From contig CABRGI010000015.1 of the NCBI GenBank assembly GCA_902470455.1, forward strand, positions 1-9,647: a DNA stretch of 9,647 nt. Reading direction: 5' to 3'. The notes below the pieces were generated by a model. It saw nothing but the letters and a program-made list of their open reading frames with translations. It was not told the DNA's origin and did not search any database. Made by a program: the position numbers and the translations under genes. Source of the DNA: an uncultured Parvimonas sp. GTDB taxonomy: Bacteria > Bacillota > Clostridia > Tissierellales > Peptoniphilaceae. Shown here piece after piece: positions 1 through 7,186 of the stretch. The first letter of the stretch is position 1. Every line of letters begins with the position of its first letter.

Positions 1-149
1 GCGAAGCACAAATAAATGAAGCATTATCTTATTTCAAAGTTTCGTGGGCAGTAGGCTTTGGTTTGATAACTTTTGTTCTTACTTGCATAGGAGCATTTGT
101 TGCAATAAAGATACTCAAAAAGCATTTTGAAAAAGCAGGAGTGATTTAA
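1..149 (+). CDS. C-terminal end of an MptD-like ECF transporter S component (5' end outside window)
   Basis: Reading from base 3, 48 residues run to a TAA at 147-149. They contain one hydrophobic helix (about residues 14-37 of the fragment) and end in KKHFEKAGVI. This is almost identical to the KKHFEKAGII end of the complete S component at 7187-7768, and 20 bases (120-139 and 7739-7758) match exactly. The rest of the tail differs (ILKKHF here, LLKKHF there; unrelated bases before it), so this is a diverged paralogue and not a fresh copy. S components bind the substrate in the membrane and dock on EcfT. Its position implies that another ECF cassette lies upstream on the same strand. No start can be seen. 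The family call rests on the shared tail and the family memory of Trep_Strep/MptD proteins. Confidence 0.8.
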   Translation, partial: EAQINEALSYFKVSWAVGFGLITFVLTCIGAFVAIKILKKHFEKAGVI

Positions 150-190
150 TAATATATTTACTTAGGATGAAAAGTAATGGAGGAATAATC

Positions 191-298
191 ATGTCAAAAC
201 TTATAGTTTCGGTTTTTACAGAACGATACAATTATCTTTTTTTATGCTTGGACTTACTTTTGTCTAGCAATATATCGCCATTACAAACATACAAATAG
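191..298 (+). CDS. Tiny ORF (35 aa) with strong ribosome site between S component and hairpin; leader peptide or gene remnant
   Basis: An ATG at 191 follows GGAGGA (179-184) with 6-nt spacing, and 35 codons run to TAG at 296-298. The product is hydrophobic in the middle (YLFLCLDLLLSSNI). The matching place after the second S component also has GGAGGAGGA and an ATG (7804). Its frame breaks after 19 codons, but another frame there reads YFTFPHLEILLCSNILL, similar to this peptide. So either a small gene existed here and decayed in copy 2, or it is a leader peptide translated just ahead of the hairpin at 333-372. The strong ribosome site supports real translation. I do not recognise the family. 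Confidence 0.4.
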   Translation: MSKLIVSVFTERYNYLFLCLDLLLSSNISPLQTYK

Positions 299-332
299 TC
301 TCAATATAACAAATCAATAGTTTTCAAGTTAA

Positions 333-373
333 GAGGACTTTTTACGCCAAAGTGTAGAAGTCCTCCTTTTTTA
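333..373 (+). terminator. Two-tier hairpin with T-run; terminator or attenuator (copy 1)
   Basis: GAGGACTT (333-340) pairs perfectly with AAGTCCTC (358-365). Inside it TACGC (343-347) pairs with GTGTA (352-356) with one G-T wobble, closing a CAAA loop. The 3' arm is followed by CTTTTTT (366-372). This is a good intrinsic terminator, placed after the upstream S-component cassette and before the sigma-like fragment at 418. Bases 361-370 of the 3' arm and T-run are also the exact complement of 401-410, the ribosome site of the next ORF, so an alternative fold is possible. A 32-base core (338-369) recurs exactly at 7948-7979. Confidence 0.75.
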
Positions 374-417
374 TTCTCAAAAAGCAAACCACAGAACAAG
401 AAAAGGAGGATAACTAA

Positions 418-681
418 GTGGCTAAAGAATATTACCTTTATGTGAAAGGAAAAGCCGTACCTGTAAGCGAAGAAGAAAAATAAAAGCTTGAGGAAGAAGA
501 ACGAAAAATAAATGAAAGAAAAGATATGCTTCACCAAAATTATCTGAAGCGTAAAGCAAACGGCAAACAACAGGAATATGAGGAAAGGTATAAAGCAAGG
601 CGAGAACAGAAGAAGCAGGAGAAGCTAAGGGTTTTGAAAAGGGTTGGGATACTTGTAAAGGGTTCAGACGATAATTTATAG
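418..681 (+). pseudogene. Broken sigma-like regulatory gene fragment with unrelated charged tail (copy 1)
   Basis: After AAAAGGAGGA (401-410), a GTG at 418 starts AKEYYLYVKGKAVPVSEE, which matches the start of the ORF at 8029 (KEYFLYVKGKAVKVSEE). From memory, this N-terminus is typical of small sigma-70-like regulators of Firmicute conjugative elements. The frame meets TAA at 481-483 (codon 22), then stays open to TAG at 679-681 with a very charged, probably helical stretch rich in E, K, R and Q (EERYKARREQKKQEK) ending LVKGSDDNL. That tail does not resemble the sigma-like continuation in copy 2, so this may be a junction of two genes. The in-frame stop and GTG in place of ATG suggest decay. 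Residues after 526 (ATG in frame) could still be made as a 51-residue peptide, but no ribosome site is evident for it. Confidence 0.6.
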
Positions 682-694
682 GAGTGGTGATATA

Positions 695-723
695 TTGACT
701 AAAAACTGAAAAAGTGATAATAT
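695..723 (+). promoter_or_regulatory. Sigma-A type promoter for the tetR-ABC-ECF operon
   Basis: TTGACT (695-700), a 17-bp spacer and TAATAT (718-723) make a near-consensus vegetative promoter about 55 bp ahead of the tetR start. It is the best promoter match in the window upstream of the cassette. Its -10 box lies inside a long palindrome, as expected for a repressed promoter. Confidence 0.65.
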
Positions 724-749
724 AATTATTAAAGATAATTAGATTATCA
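715..749. promoter_or_regulatory. 35-bp palindrome over the -10 box; candidate TetR operator
   Basis: Arms TGATAATATAATTAT (715-729) and ATAATTAGATTATCA (735-749) are inverted repeats about a 5-bp centre (730-734). 14 of 15 positions are complementary; the only mismatch is 722/742. It covers the -10 box and probable start of transcription directly in front of a TetR-family gene, the usual place for autorepression. The sequence is AT-rich, so some symmetry is expected by chance, but 14 of 15 with one shared centre is well beyond a casual hairpin. Confidence 0.6.
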
Positions 750-777
750 AAAATAAAAAATGAGAGGGGAAAGTTAG

Positions 778-1419
778 ATGTCTTATTGCTCTGATATAAC
801 AAAAAATAGAATTTTAGAATGTGCTAAAGGGGAATTTTTAAGCAAAGGATTCGAAAATGCACAGGTAGCTGAAATTGCTAAATTAGCAAAAGTAACTACA
901 GGAGCTATTTATCGTCATTTCAAAAATAAGGAAGCATTATTTTTTGCTCTAATTGAAGAGGAATATAATTACACATTAGATGTTGTTTCTGATGTTGAAA
1001 AAAGGAGCGAACAAAAAACTATTAGGATAGACTCTGATTTAGTCGATGATGAAGCGATTATAGAAAATTTATTCTTGGAAACAATGCTATTTGTTGATTA
1101 TATGTATGCACATTTTGATAACTTTAAGCTGATTTTTGCGTGTAGCAAAGGGTCGCAAGTAGAAAACTTTATTGAGGATATTACTGAAAGATATACAGCT
1201 AAAAATATGAAGCTTATTCTTTTCAACGCTAAACAAGAGCAAATTATCACAGAGATTAAAGAGTTTGAAGTTCATGTCATTACAAAAGGCTATATTACAT
1301 CTCTATGCGAGTGTGTTCTTCATGATATACCGCATGATAATGTTGGCGAATATATTAGAAGCATTGTTATTTTTCAATATTATGGTTGGCAAGGCTTAAT
1401 GAAGAAAAATAATAGATAA
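778..1419 (+). CDS. TetR/AcrR-family transcriptional repressor of the transport cassette
   Basis: The protein has 213 residues, the usual length for TetR regulators. Residues 8-55 form the TetR_N DNA-binding domain: helix 1 (ILECAKGEFLSKGFENA), then the helix-turn-helix VAEIAKLAKVTTGAIYRHFKNKEAL, including the family-typical GAIYRHFKNKE. Residues from about 60 on are the variable ligand-binding and dimer region, which does not reveal the inducer. The ATG at 778 follows GAGGGGA (762-768) at suitable spacing. It is the first gene of the cassette, 58 bp ahead of the ABC genes and on the same strand, so it probably represses itself and the transporters and is released by the transported molecule. 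Candidate operators are the palindrome at 715-749 and the inverted repeat at 1428-1459. Role as repressor and ligand are inference; the family is secure. Confidence 0.9.
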   Translation: MSYCSDITKNRILECAKGEFLSKGFENAQVAEIAKLAKVTTGAIYRHFKNKEALFFALIEEEYNYTLDVVSDVEKRSEQKTIRIDSDLVDDEAIIENLFLETMLFVDYMYAHFDNFKLIFACSKGSQVENFIEDITERYTAKNMKLILFNAKQEQIITEIKEFEVHVITKGYITSLCECVLHDIPHDNVGEYIRSIVIFQYYGWQGLMKKNNR

Positions 1420-1420
1420 T

Positions 1421-1459
1421 TTTTTGTCAAAAAGTTAGCGATAACTAATTAACTTTTTG
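1421..1459. promoter_or_regulatory. Overlapping inverted repeats between tetR and the first ABC gene
   Basis: CAAAAAGTTA (1428-1437) and TAACTTTTTG (1450-1459) are perfect 10-bp inverted arms around a 12-bp centre. The left arm also pairs with TTTTTG at 1421-1426 (TTTTTG-T-CAAAAA), and AGTTA (1433-1437) can pair with TAACT at 1442-1446. Several exclusive pairings are therefore possible. A weak promoter (TTGTCA 1424-1429, TAATTA 1446-1451, 16-bp spacer) is overlapped. It could be a second operator, or an RNA hairpin just before the ribosome site at 1463. There is no T-run after it, so a plain terminator is unlikely. Confidence 0.4.
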
Positions 1460-1462
1460 TTT

Positions 1463-1470
1463 GGAGGAGG
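1463..1470 (+). promoter_or_regulatory. Ribosome binding site that fixes a TTG start
   Basis: GGAGGAGG lies 7 nt ahead of TTG at 1478. An upstream in-frame TTG at 1457 would place this site inside the coding region and has no ribosome site of its own. The first ABC protein therefore most likely starts at 1478. Confidence 0.75.
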
Positions 1471-1477
1471 TATTTTC

Positions 1478-3229
1478 TTGAAAAGTAACAATAAAAATGC
1501 CATTTCAGAGTTGCTTAAATACGCCGATGGCGAGAAAAAACAATTATACAAATCAATTTTGTTAGCGACCATAGGGGAACTGTTTGGAATGATTCCTTTT
1601 TTAGCAATAGCAAAATTGATAGAAAAAATATATCAATCTGAAGTGTCATTTAGAACTGTATTGTGTTTAACACTTATAGCTTTGTGTGGACAAGTTTTAA
1701 AAGGTATTTTTACTTTATATTCAACAATAACCTCACACAAAGCAACATTTCATATTTTAAAAAATATACGAAGTTTAGTAGCTGAAAAAATGCTAAGAGT
1801 ACCTATGGGTGTAATGATAGATACTCCTATAGGTAAATTTAAAAATTTAATTGTAGATACAGTGTCTAAGCTGGAAGATTCAATGGCTCATTTTATGCCG
1901 GAGATAACATCAAGTATAGTATCTCCTGTTTTATTTTTGGTTTTGATTTTTGCTTTGGACTATAGGATGGGGTTGGCTTCGTTACTTACAATTCCTTTAG
2001 GAATGCTTGGATATATAGGTATGATGAAGGATTATGAGTTTAGAAGCAAAACATATACTACAGCTCAAAATAATATGAATAGTACTTTGGTTGAATATAT
2101 TAATGGGATTGAGGTTATAAAAGCTTTTAACCACAGTGCTTCTTCTTATGAAAAATTTACGAACGCAATTAACTTCTTTCATGATAGTACACTTGCTTGG
2201 TGGAAGCAAAGTTGGTTATGGTCAGCATTTGTTCAAGCAGTTATGCCATCAACACTTTTAGGGACTTTGCCAGTTGGTGCATATCTGTATATGAATTCAA
2301 AAATCTCTCTATCAGTTTTTATTGTGTGCATTATACTGCCAATAGGGTTTATTGCACATTTAATGAAAATTGGAAAGTATTCTGAACAATTCAACATGGT
2401 TAAGGCAAGTTTAGATGTAATAGAGGAATTTCTATCGAAAGAGGAACTTAAAAGACCAAAAGAGAAGGTAATCTTTGATGACACTCTTTATCGTTTTGAA
2501 AATGTTTCATTTGCATATGATAAGGAACTTGTGCTAAAAAATATCAACTTTGAATTAAAACCAAACACAGTAACCGCATTGGTAGGAAGTTCCGGTTCTG
2601 GAAAATCTACAATAGCAAAACTTATGGCTGGTTTTTGGGATCCGTCCAAAGGAAGTATCTGTTATGGTGGGAAAAAAATACCTGAAATTCCATTTGAACA
2701 GCTAACAAATGAGATAAGCTATGTTGCTCAAGATAATTTCTTGTTTAATACAAGCATTAAAGAAAATATAAAAATAGGAAACCCAACTGCAAGTGATGAT
2801 GAGGTTATTGAGGCGGCTAAAGCTGCATCTTGCCATGACTTTATTATGGAACTTGAAGATGGATATAACACAAAGGTCGGTGATGCAGGAGGTTCTTTGT
2901 CCGGTGGAGAAAGGCAAAGAATTACGATTGCAAGAGCAATGTTAAAACAATCTAAGGTAATAATTTTAGATGAAGCAACTGCATTTGCAGATCCAGAAAA
3001 TGAATATCTCATTCAAAGTGCAATCAACAATCTTATTAAAGGAAAGACTCTTATAGTGGTTGCTCACAGGCTTTCTACTATTACAAACGCTGATACAATC
3101 TTTGTTATGAAAGATGGGGAAATTGTAGAGAATGGAACTCATGAAAACCTTGTAAAAAAAGATGGAGTATATGCTTCCTTGTGGAAAAATTATGTGGGCG
3201 GACAAGATAATGAAAAGGAGACGATGTAA
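1478..3229 (+). CDS. Half-size ABC transporter, permease plus ATPase (YbtP/IrtA-like), first subunit
   Basis: 583 residues from TTG 1478. Residues about 15-305 are a six-helix ABC transmembrane domain; the rest is the nucleotide-binding domain. Walker A is GSSGSGKST (370-378, Lys376), the Q-loop lies in SYVAQDNFLF, the signature is LSGGE (474-478), Walker B VIILDE (494-499, catalytic Glu499), and the switch His is 530 (VAHRLST). All ATPase motifs are intact. After Walker B it reads ATAFADPENE in place of the common SALD-type D-loop; to my knowledge this ADPxxE form marks the YbtP/YbtQ and IrtA/IrtB metallophore importers. It abuts the second ABC gene without a gap, so the two should form a heterodimer. 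Alternative: drug exporter, as the fold is that of exporters. Start codon TTG may keep expression modest. The siderophore-import reading is inference from family motifs. Confidence 0.9.
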   Translation: MKSNNKNAISELLKYADGEKKQLYKSILLATIGELFGMIPFLAIAKLIEKIYQSEVSFRTVLCLTLIALCGQVLKGIFTLYSTITSHKATFHILKNIRSLVAEKMLRVPMGVMIDTPIGKFKNLIVDTVSKLEDSMAHFMPEITSSIVSPVLFLVLIFALDYRMGLASLLTIPLGMLGYIGMMKDYEFRSKTYTTAQNNMNSTLVEYINGIEVIKAFNHSASSYEKFTNAINFFHDSTLAWWKQSWLWSAFVQAVMPSTLLGTLPVGAYLYMNSKISLSVFIVCIILPIGFIAHLMKIGKYSEQFNMVKASLDVIEEFLSKEELKRPKEKVIFDDTLYRFENVSFAYDKELVLKNINFELKPNTVTALVGSSGSGKSTIAKLMAGFWDPSKGSICYGGKKIPEIPFEQLTNEISYVAQDNFLFNTSIKENIKIGNPTASDDEVIEAAKAASCHDFIMELEDGYNTKVGDAGGSLSGGERQRITIARAMLKQSKVIILDEATAFADPENEYLIQSAINNLIKGKTLIVVAHRLSTITNADTIFVMKDGEIVENGTHENLVKKDGVYASLWKNYVGGQDNEKETM

Positions 3230-4954
3230 ATGATTAGCATTGTAAAACGAATATTAAAAATATCAGGAAAGTATCAAAAAAATGTAATCCTTGGTCTTAT
3301 ATTTAGTGGATTAAAATCATTTTTCGTTTCTTTGATGTTGTTGGCGGTTTTACTGATTATGATTAATCTTGAACAGTTGAATATGACTATTATTATGCAG
3401 GCAACAGCAATTGTAGTTGTGAGTATATTCGGCAGATTTATTTTTCAATATCTTTGTGATAGGAAATTAAGCGCTTCAGGTTATGAAATCTTTAGGGATA
3501 AAAGGATTGAAATAGGCGAAAAACTGAAAAAAGCTCCGATGGGGTATTTTTCAGAAAAAAACTTAGGAACAATCCAAGCGGTTCTAACAACAACTATTTC
3601 TGACTTAGAGGGCATGGCGATGCTTGCAATGAACTTTATTGTAGGAGGTTTTTTTCATGCCTTTAGTATGACTACCATGTTATTGATCTTTTGTTTTCCG
3701 GTAGGGATGGTATCTTTAATTGCAATCATCTTTGGTATGGGCGTTCTTAAATTAATCGCAAAGAAAACCGAAAAATATTCTCCTATCATGCAAGACTCAC
3801 AAGAAATGCTTGTTACTGATGCAATTGAGTATATTAGAGGAATTTCAGTACTTCGTTCTTTTGAAAAAGGAACTGATGGAAAAAATAAAGTTGAAAAAGC
3901 GTTTATGAGTAAATGTAAAGTTGATATTGAGGTTACTGAGGGTTCAGCTTATTTAATGAAACTATATGAAATGATTTTTAAAGTTGCGAGCTGTGTATTG
4001 GTGTTTGTTGCAATAATTCTATATATGAAATCTCTGATTCCACTTTCATATACTCTTATGTTTATAGTATCTGCTTTTCTAATTTTTATGGAATTGGAGT
4101 TGGTTAATGATGGAGCATTTTTAAGCAGAATGCTCGCAACACAACTTAATCGATTGGACTATGTTTCAGATATACCTTCGCTTGATGAGGGCGGAAAAAA
4201 AATTGACTTGAATTCCTATGACATTGAATTGAAAGATGTTTGTTTTGGATATGGGGAAAGAGAGATTTTGAAGAATATAAATTTGCAGATAAAGTCGAAT
4301 AGCAGTTTGGCTATTGTCGGTGCTTCAGGTTCTGGAAAGACAACTCTTTGTAATATTATAGCAAGATTTTGGGATGTTAATAAAGGTGAAGTATTTATTG
4401 GAGGACATAATGTTAAGGACTTTACCTCTGAAAGCCTATTACAAAATATCAGTATGGTATTTCAGAAGGTTTATTTATTCAATGACACGATTGAGAATAA
4501 TATAAAATTTGGAAATCCAAACGCAACACATGATGAGGTGGTGGAGGCTTGCAAGAAAGCTTGTTGCCACGATTTTATAACAAGCCTTAGTGATGGATAC
4601 GACACTGTTGTTGGTGAGGGCGGTTCAACGTTGTCAGGAGGAGAAAAGCAAAGAATATCTATTGCAAGAGCAATCCTTAAAGATGCTCCAATCATTATTC
4701 TTGATGAAGCAACTTCAAGTGTAGATCCTGAAAACGAGCATATGTTAATTAGTGCAATTAATGAGTTAACAAAAAATAAAACTCTCATTAGCATTGCACA
4801 TAGATTATCTACGGTAAGAGGAGCAGATCAAATTATTGTTATTGATAAAGGGGAAATTGTACAACAAGGGAATCATAAGGAACTAATTAGTCAAGATGGA
4901 GTATATAAACATTTCATCGAAATTAGAAAACAATCTATTGGTTGGAAAATATAG
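3230..4954 (+). CDS. Half-size ABC transporter, permease plus ATPase (YbtQ/IrtB-like), second subunit
   Basis: 574 residues; the ATG directly follows the TAA of the first ABC gene, with AAGGAG inside that gene's end as ribosome site. A six-helix membrane domain fills about residues 15-295. The ATPase domain has Walker A GASGSGKTT (364-372, Lys370), a Q-loop in SMVFQKVYLF, signature LSGGE (468-472), Walker B IIILDE (488-493, Glu493), D-loop SSVDPENE and switch His524 (IAHRLST). Both ATP sites of the heterodimer therefore look competent, unlike many heterodimeric exporters that have one degenerate site. It shares with the partner the PENE after the D-loop Asp and a similar Cys-Cys-His-Asp-Phe-Ile or Ser-Cys-His-Asp-Phe-Ile stretch before the signature. 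It joins the first subunit in the membrane; substrate unknown, uptake of a metal chelate being the favoured guess. Confidence 0.9.
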   Translation: MISIVKRILKISGKYQKNVILGLIFSGLKSFFVSLMLLAVLLIMINLEQLNMTIIMQATAIVVVSIFGRFIFQYLCDRKLSASGYEIFRDKRIEIGEKLKKAPMGYFSEKNLGTIQAVLTTTISDLEGMAMLAMNFIVGGFFHAFSMTTMLLIFCFPVGMVSLIAIIFGMGVLKLIAKKTEKYSPIMQDSQEMLVTDAIEYIRGISVLRSFEKGTDGKNKVEKAFMSKCKVDIEVTEGSAYLMKLYEMIFKVASCVLVFVAIILYMKSLIPLSYTLMFIVSAFLIFMELELVNDGAFLSRMLATQLNRLDYVSDIPSLDEGGKKIDLNSYDIELKDVCFGYGEREILKNINLQIKSNSSLAIVGASGSGKTTLCNIIARFWDVNKGEVFIGGHNVKDFTSESLLQNISMVFQKVYLFNDTIENNIKFGNPNATHDEVVEACKKACCHDFITSLSDGYDTVVGEGGSTLSGGEKQRISIARAILKDAPIIILDEATSSVDPENEHMLISAINELTKNKTLISIAHRLSTVRGADQIIVIDKGEIVQQGNHKELISQDGVYKHFIEIRKQSIGWKI

Positions 4955-4958
4955 GTGA
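4953..4958 (+). promoter_or_regulatory. Ribosome site favouring the ATG at 4963 for the fused ATPase
   Basis: AGGTGA overlaps the stop of the second ABC gene and is 4 nt before the ATG at 4963. The longer in-frame start, TTG at 4942, has no purine-rich site before it. Spacing is short, so the choice is likely but not certain; termination-reinitiation at the TAG (4952-4954) could help. Confidence 0.5.
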
Positions 4959-4962
4959 TGAA

Positions 4963-6471
4963 ATGGGAGATGTAGTTATTGATTTTGATAATGTAAGTTT
5001 CAGTTATGGAACACAAACAGAAGGGAGTCTCAGAAATATAAATTTCAAAGTTAAAGAAGGAGAATTTATTTTGCTTACTGGTCAGTCTGGTTCAGGGAAA
5101 ACAACTGTTACAAGATTGATAAACGGCTTAATTCCACATTTCTTTGAAGGGGTTTTAACTGGAACTGTGAAAGTGTTAGGAAGTGATATAAAAACTATCA
5201 CTCCCGGAGAAATGGGGAAAAATATTGCTTCTATATTTCAAAATCCACGAAGTCAATTTTTTACAACGAATAGTACCAAGGAAGTGGCATTTGCTCTTGA
5301 AAATTATGGAATAGATAGAGATGAAATGATAGATAGAGTGAATTGTGCATTTCACGATTTAGAAGCTGAAAATCTTATGGATAGGGATATGTTTTCTTTA
5401 TCTAGTGGTGAAAAACAGAAGATAGCGATTATAGCTGCAAAAACTTTGAATCCCAAGATTTATGTTTTTGACGAGCCATCTGCAAATTTAGATATTCATT
5501 CAATTATTAAATTGAAAAAAATTATGGAGTGGTTAAAGAAACAGGGACATACAGTAATTGTTTCAGAGCATAGATTGTTCTACTTAAAAAATTTAGTAGA
5601 TAAATGCTTAATAATTAAAGATGGAAAAATTGATAGAGAATTAAAGAAAAATGATATTGATAACTTGAATGATTCAGATATTAGAGCGTATAAACTTCGA
5701 ACATTTAAGTTAAGTAATATTAAATATGAACTAAAGGATAATCTTATTGTTAACAAGCAAAATGCAGATTTTAAAGTGGAAAATTTATCTTTTTCCTATG
5801 ATGTCAATCATTCTGTTTTGAGTAATTGTAATTTAGAAGGGAATTTTGGTGAAACAGTAGCTATAGTTGGACACAATGGAAATGGCAAAACTACATTAGG
5901 TAAAATAATGTCAGGATTAATAAAAGCAAGAAGTGGACAATTTTTTATTGAAGGTAAATATACAAAGCAAAAGAACTTATATAAAAGTGTATATTTTGTT
6001 ATGCAAGATGCAGATTATCAATTGTACTCCGATTCTGTTGTTTCTGAGTTAATGCTCAGTTCTATGAATAGTATTAAGCAAAATGATGAAAAAATAGAAA
6101 ATGCGATAACTTTATTGAATATTTCATCATTCAGAAATAGACATCCGCAAAGCTTATCAGGAGGGCAAAAGCAGCGAGTTACTATTGCAGCTGCAATAGC
6201 TTCAAACAAAAAAATTCTGATTTTTGATGAGCCAACCAGTGGACTTGATTATGAAAATATGAAAGTCGTATCTGAAGCAATTAATACTCTTCGTAAAAAA
6301 GGAATACTGATTTTTGTTATTTCTCATGATTTAGAATTTTTAAGTAGAGTAGCAACTAAAGCAGTTTTTATAGAAAATAATACTGTTAGCAAAAGGATAA
6401 ATTTAAAGAAAAGTGATGAGTTTGAAACAATAAAAAGATTTTTACTACAGAGTGAGGGATATGAAGAATGA
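4963..6471 (+). CDS. ecfA: ECF transporter energizing protein with two fused ATPase domains (EcfA-EcfA')
   Basis: 502 residues holding two complete ABC ATPase domains in tandem and no membrane segment. Domain 1 (about 1-225): Walker A GQSGSGKT (40-47), signature LSSGE (146-150), Walker B with Asp170-Glu171, switch His203 (SEHRL). Domain 2 (about 265-490): Walker A GHNGNGKT (303-310), signature LSGGQ (398-402), Walker B Asp422-Glu423 followed by PTSGLD, and SHD switch His. Most ECF transporters use two separate ATPases; here both are on one chain, as in YkoD- and MptB-like proteins. Domain 1 has Ser in place of the first Gly of the signature. It powers substrate release through EcfT on the inner face of the membrane. 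The coding region overlaps the EcfT start by 4 bp (ATGA), so translation is coupled and stoichiometry can be held. Confidence 0.9.
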   Translation: MGDVVIDFDNVSFSYGTQTEGSLRNINFKVKEGEFILLTGQSGSGKTTVTRLINGLIPHFFEGVLTGTVKVLGSDIKTITPGEMGKNIASIFQNPRSQFFTTNSTKEVAFALENYGIDRDEMIDRVNCAFHDLEAENLMDRDMFSLSSGEKQKIAIIAAKTLNPKIYVFDEPSANLDIHSIIKLKKIMEWLKKQGHTVIVSEHRLFYLKNLVDKCLIIKDGKIDRELKKNDIDNLNDSDIRAYKLRTFKLSNIKYELKDNLIVNKQNADFKVENLSFSYDVNHSVLSNCNLEGNFGETVAIVGHNGNGKTTLGKIMSGLIKARSGQFFIEGKYTKQKNLYKSVYFVMQDADYQLYSDSVVSELMLSSMNSIKQNDEKIENAITLLNISSFRNRHPQSLSGGQKQRVTIAAAIASNKKILIFDEPTSGLDYENMKVVSEAINTLRKKGILIFVISHDLEFLSRVATKAVFIENNTVSKRINLKKSDEFETIKRFLLQSEGYEE

Positions 6472-7169
6472 GCAAATCTTGTAAACAAAATGGAATAAGA
6501 TATGATCCAAGAATTAAGTTGTTACAAGTTTTAATTATAGGGGTTTTAGTATTTACTTTGACTGGTAAAAAGTATGAAGTTCTACTTTTTTTGTCAGTAT
6601 TTGCATATGGAATGATAAGCGGCATATACAAAACTTGTTTTAAATTTTTAGCTTTATATATAGTGTTGTTTATGGTAGCGGAAATAAGTCCATTATTTAT
6701 TTCAACTACAATACACTATTTTTTCCTATGTTTTATAACATTGACTCTTGCAGCTATAAATATGATTAGAACAAGTGAAATATCTGAAGTATTAGCTTCC
6801 TTGCAAAATATGAAAATTCCATATTATATAAACATTCCACTAGCTGTTATATTAAGATTTTTTCCTACTCTAAAACAGGATATTACTTGTATAAAGCAGG
6901 GAATTAAGACTAGAGGGATTGATATTTCTTTCCTTGGATTTTTAAAACATCCTTTTAAAGTTTATGAAATGATGTTGATTCCTATGTTAATGCGAATGTT
7001 ATGTACTGCAACTGAGTTGTCGGCATCTGTTGAGACACGAGGACTTGGAGTTTCGTGTAAAAAAACTAGTTATACAGAAGTCAAATTTCGTATGCTTGAT
7101 ATGTTATTGCTAGTAATAATGATGGTATTTTATCTAGCCATCATCATTATGAAAATAAAAAATATTTAA
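6468..7169 (+). CDS. ecfT: ECF transporter transmembrane coupling protein EcfT (CbiQ family)
   Basis: 233 residues with about five or six hydrophobic helices (near residues 18-50, 55-75, 80-100, 115-135 and 210-230) and a long polar cytoplasmic part between. Two short coupling-helix motifs characteristic of EcfT are present: KTRGI with Thr148-Arg149-Gly150, and ETRGL with Thr190-Arg191-Gly192; the Arg residues contact the two ATPase domains. Family members usually show Ala/Ser-Arg-Gly, so Thr at both sites is a mild variation. Its ATG overlaps the stop of the fused ATPase. It links that ATPase to the S component encoded 17 bp downstream. Length is on the short side but within the CbiQ/EcfT range. 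Confidence 0.88.
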   Translation: MSKSCKQNGIRYDPRIKLLQVLIIGVLVFTLTGKKYEVLLFLSVFAYGMISGIYKTCFKFLALYIVLFMVAEISPLFISTTIHYFFLCFITLTLAAINMIRTSEISEVLASLQNMKIPYYINIPLAVILRFFPTLKQDITCIKQGIKTRGIDISFLGFLKHPFKVYEMMLIPMLMRMLCTATELSASVETRGLGVSCKKTSYTEVKFRMLDMLLLVIMMVFYLAIIIMKIKNI

Positions 7170-7186
7170 AAATAAGGAGAATAATT

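Noticed and set aside
301..802. Two long reverse-strand open frames (301-570 and 422-802)
   Set aside because: They lie antisense to the hairpin, sigma-like fragment and tetR start, are Phe/Leu-rich from A/T-rich DNA, and lack ribosome sites.
1457..1477. Upstream TTG start for the first ABC protein
   Set aside because: It would put the GGAGGAGG ribosome site inside the gene and has no site of its own.
2197..3205. Open frames in other frames within the two ABC genes (for example 2728-3012 and 4471-4794 on the reverse strand)
   Set aside because: They are shadows of strongly conserved ATPase coding; the two reverse frames even resemble each other because the parent domains are homologous.
4942..4962. 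Upstream TTG start for the fused ECF ATPase
   Set aside because: No purine-rich site precedes it; ATG 4963 has AGGTGA before it and starts right at the first strand of the ATPase domain.
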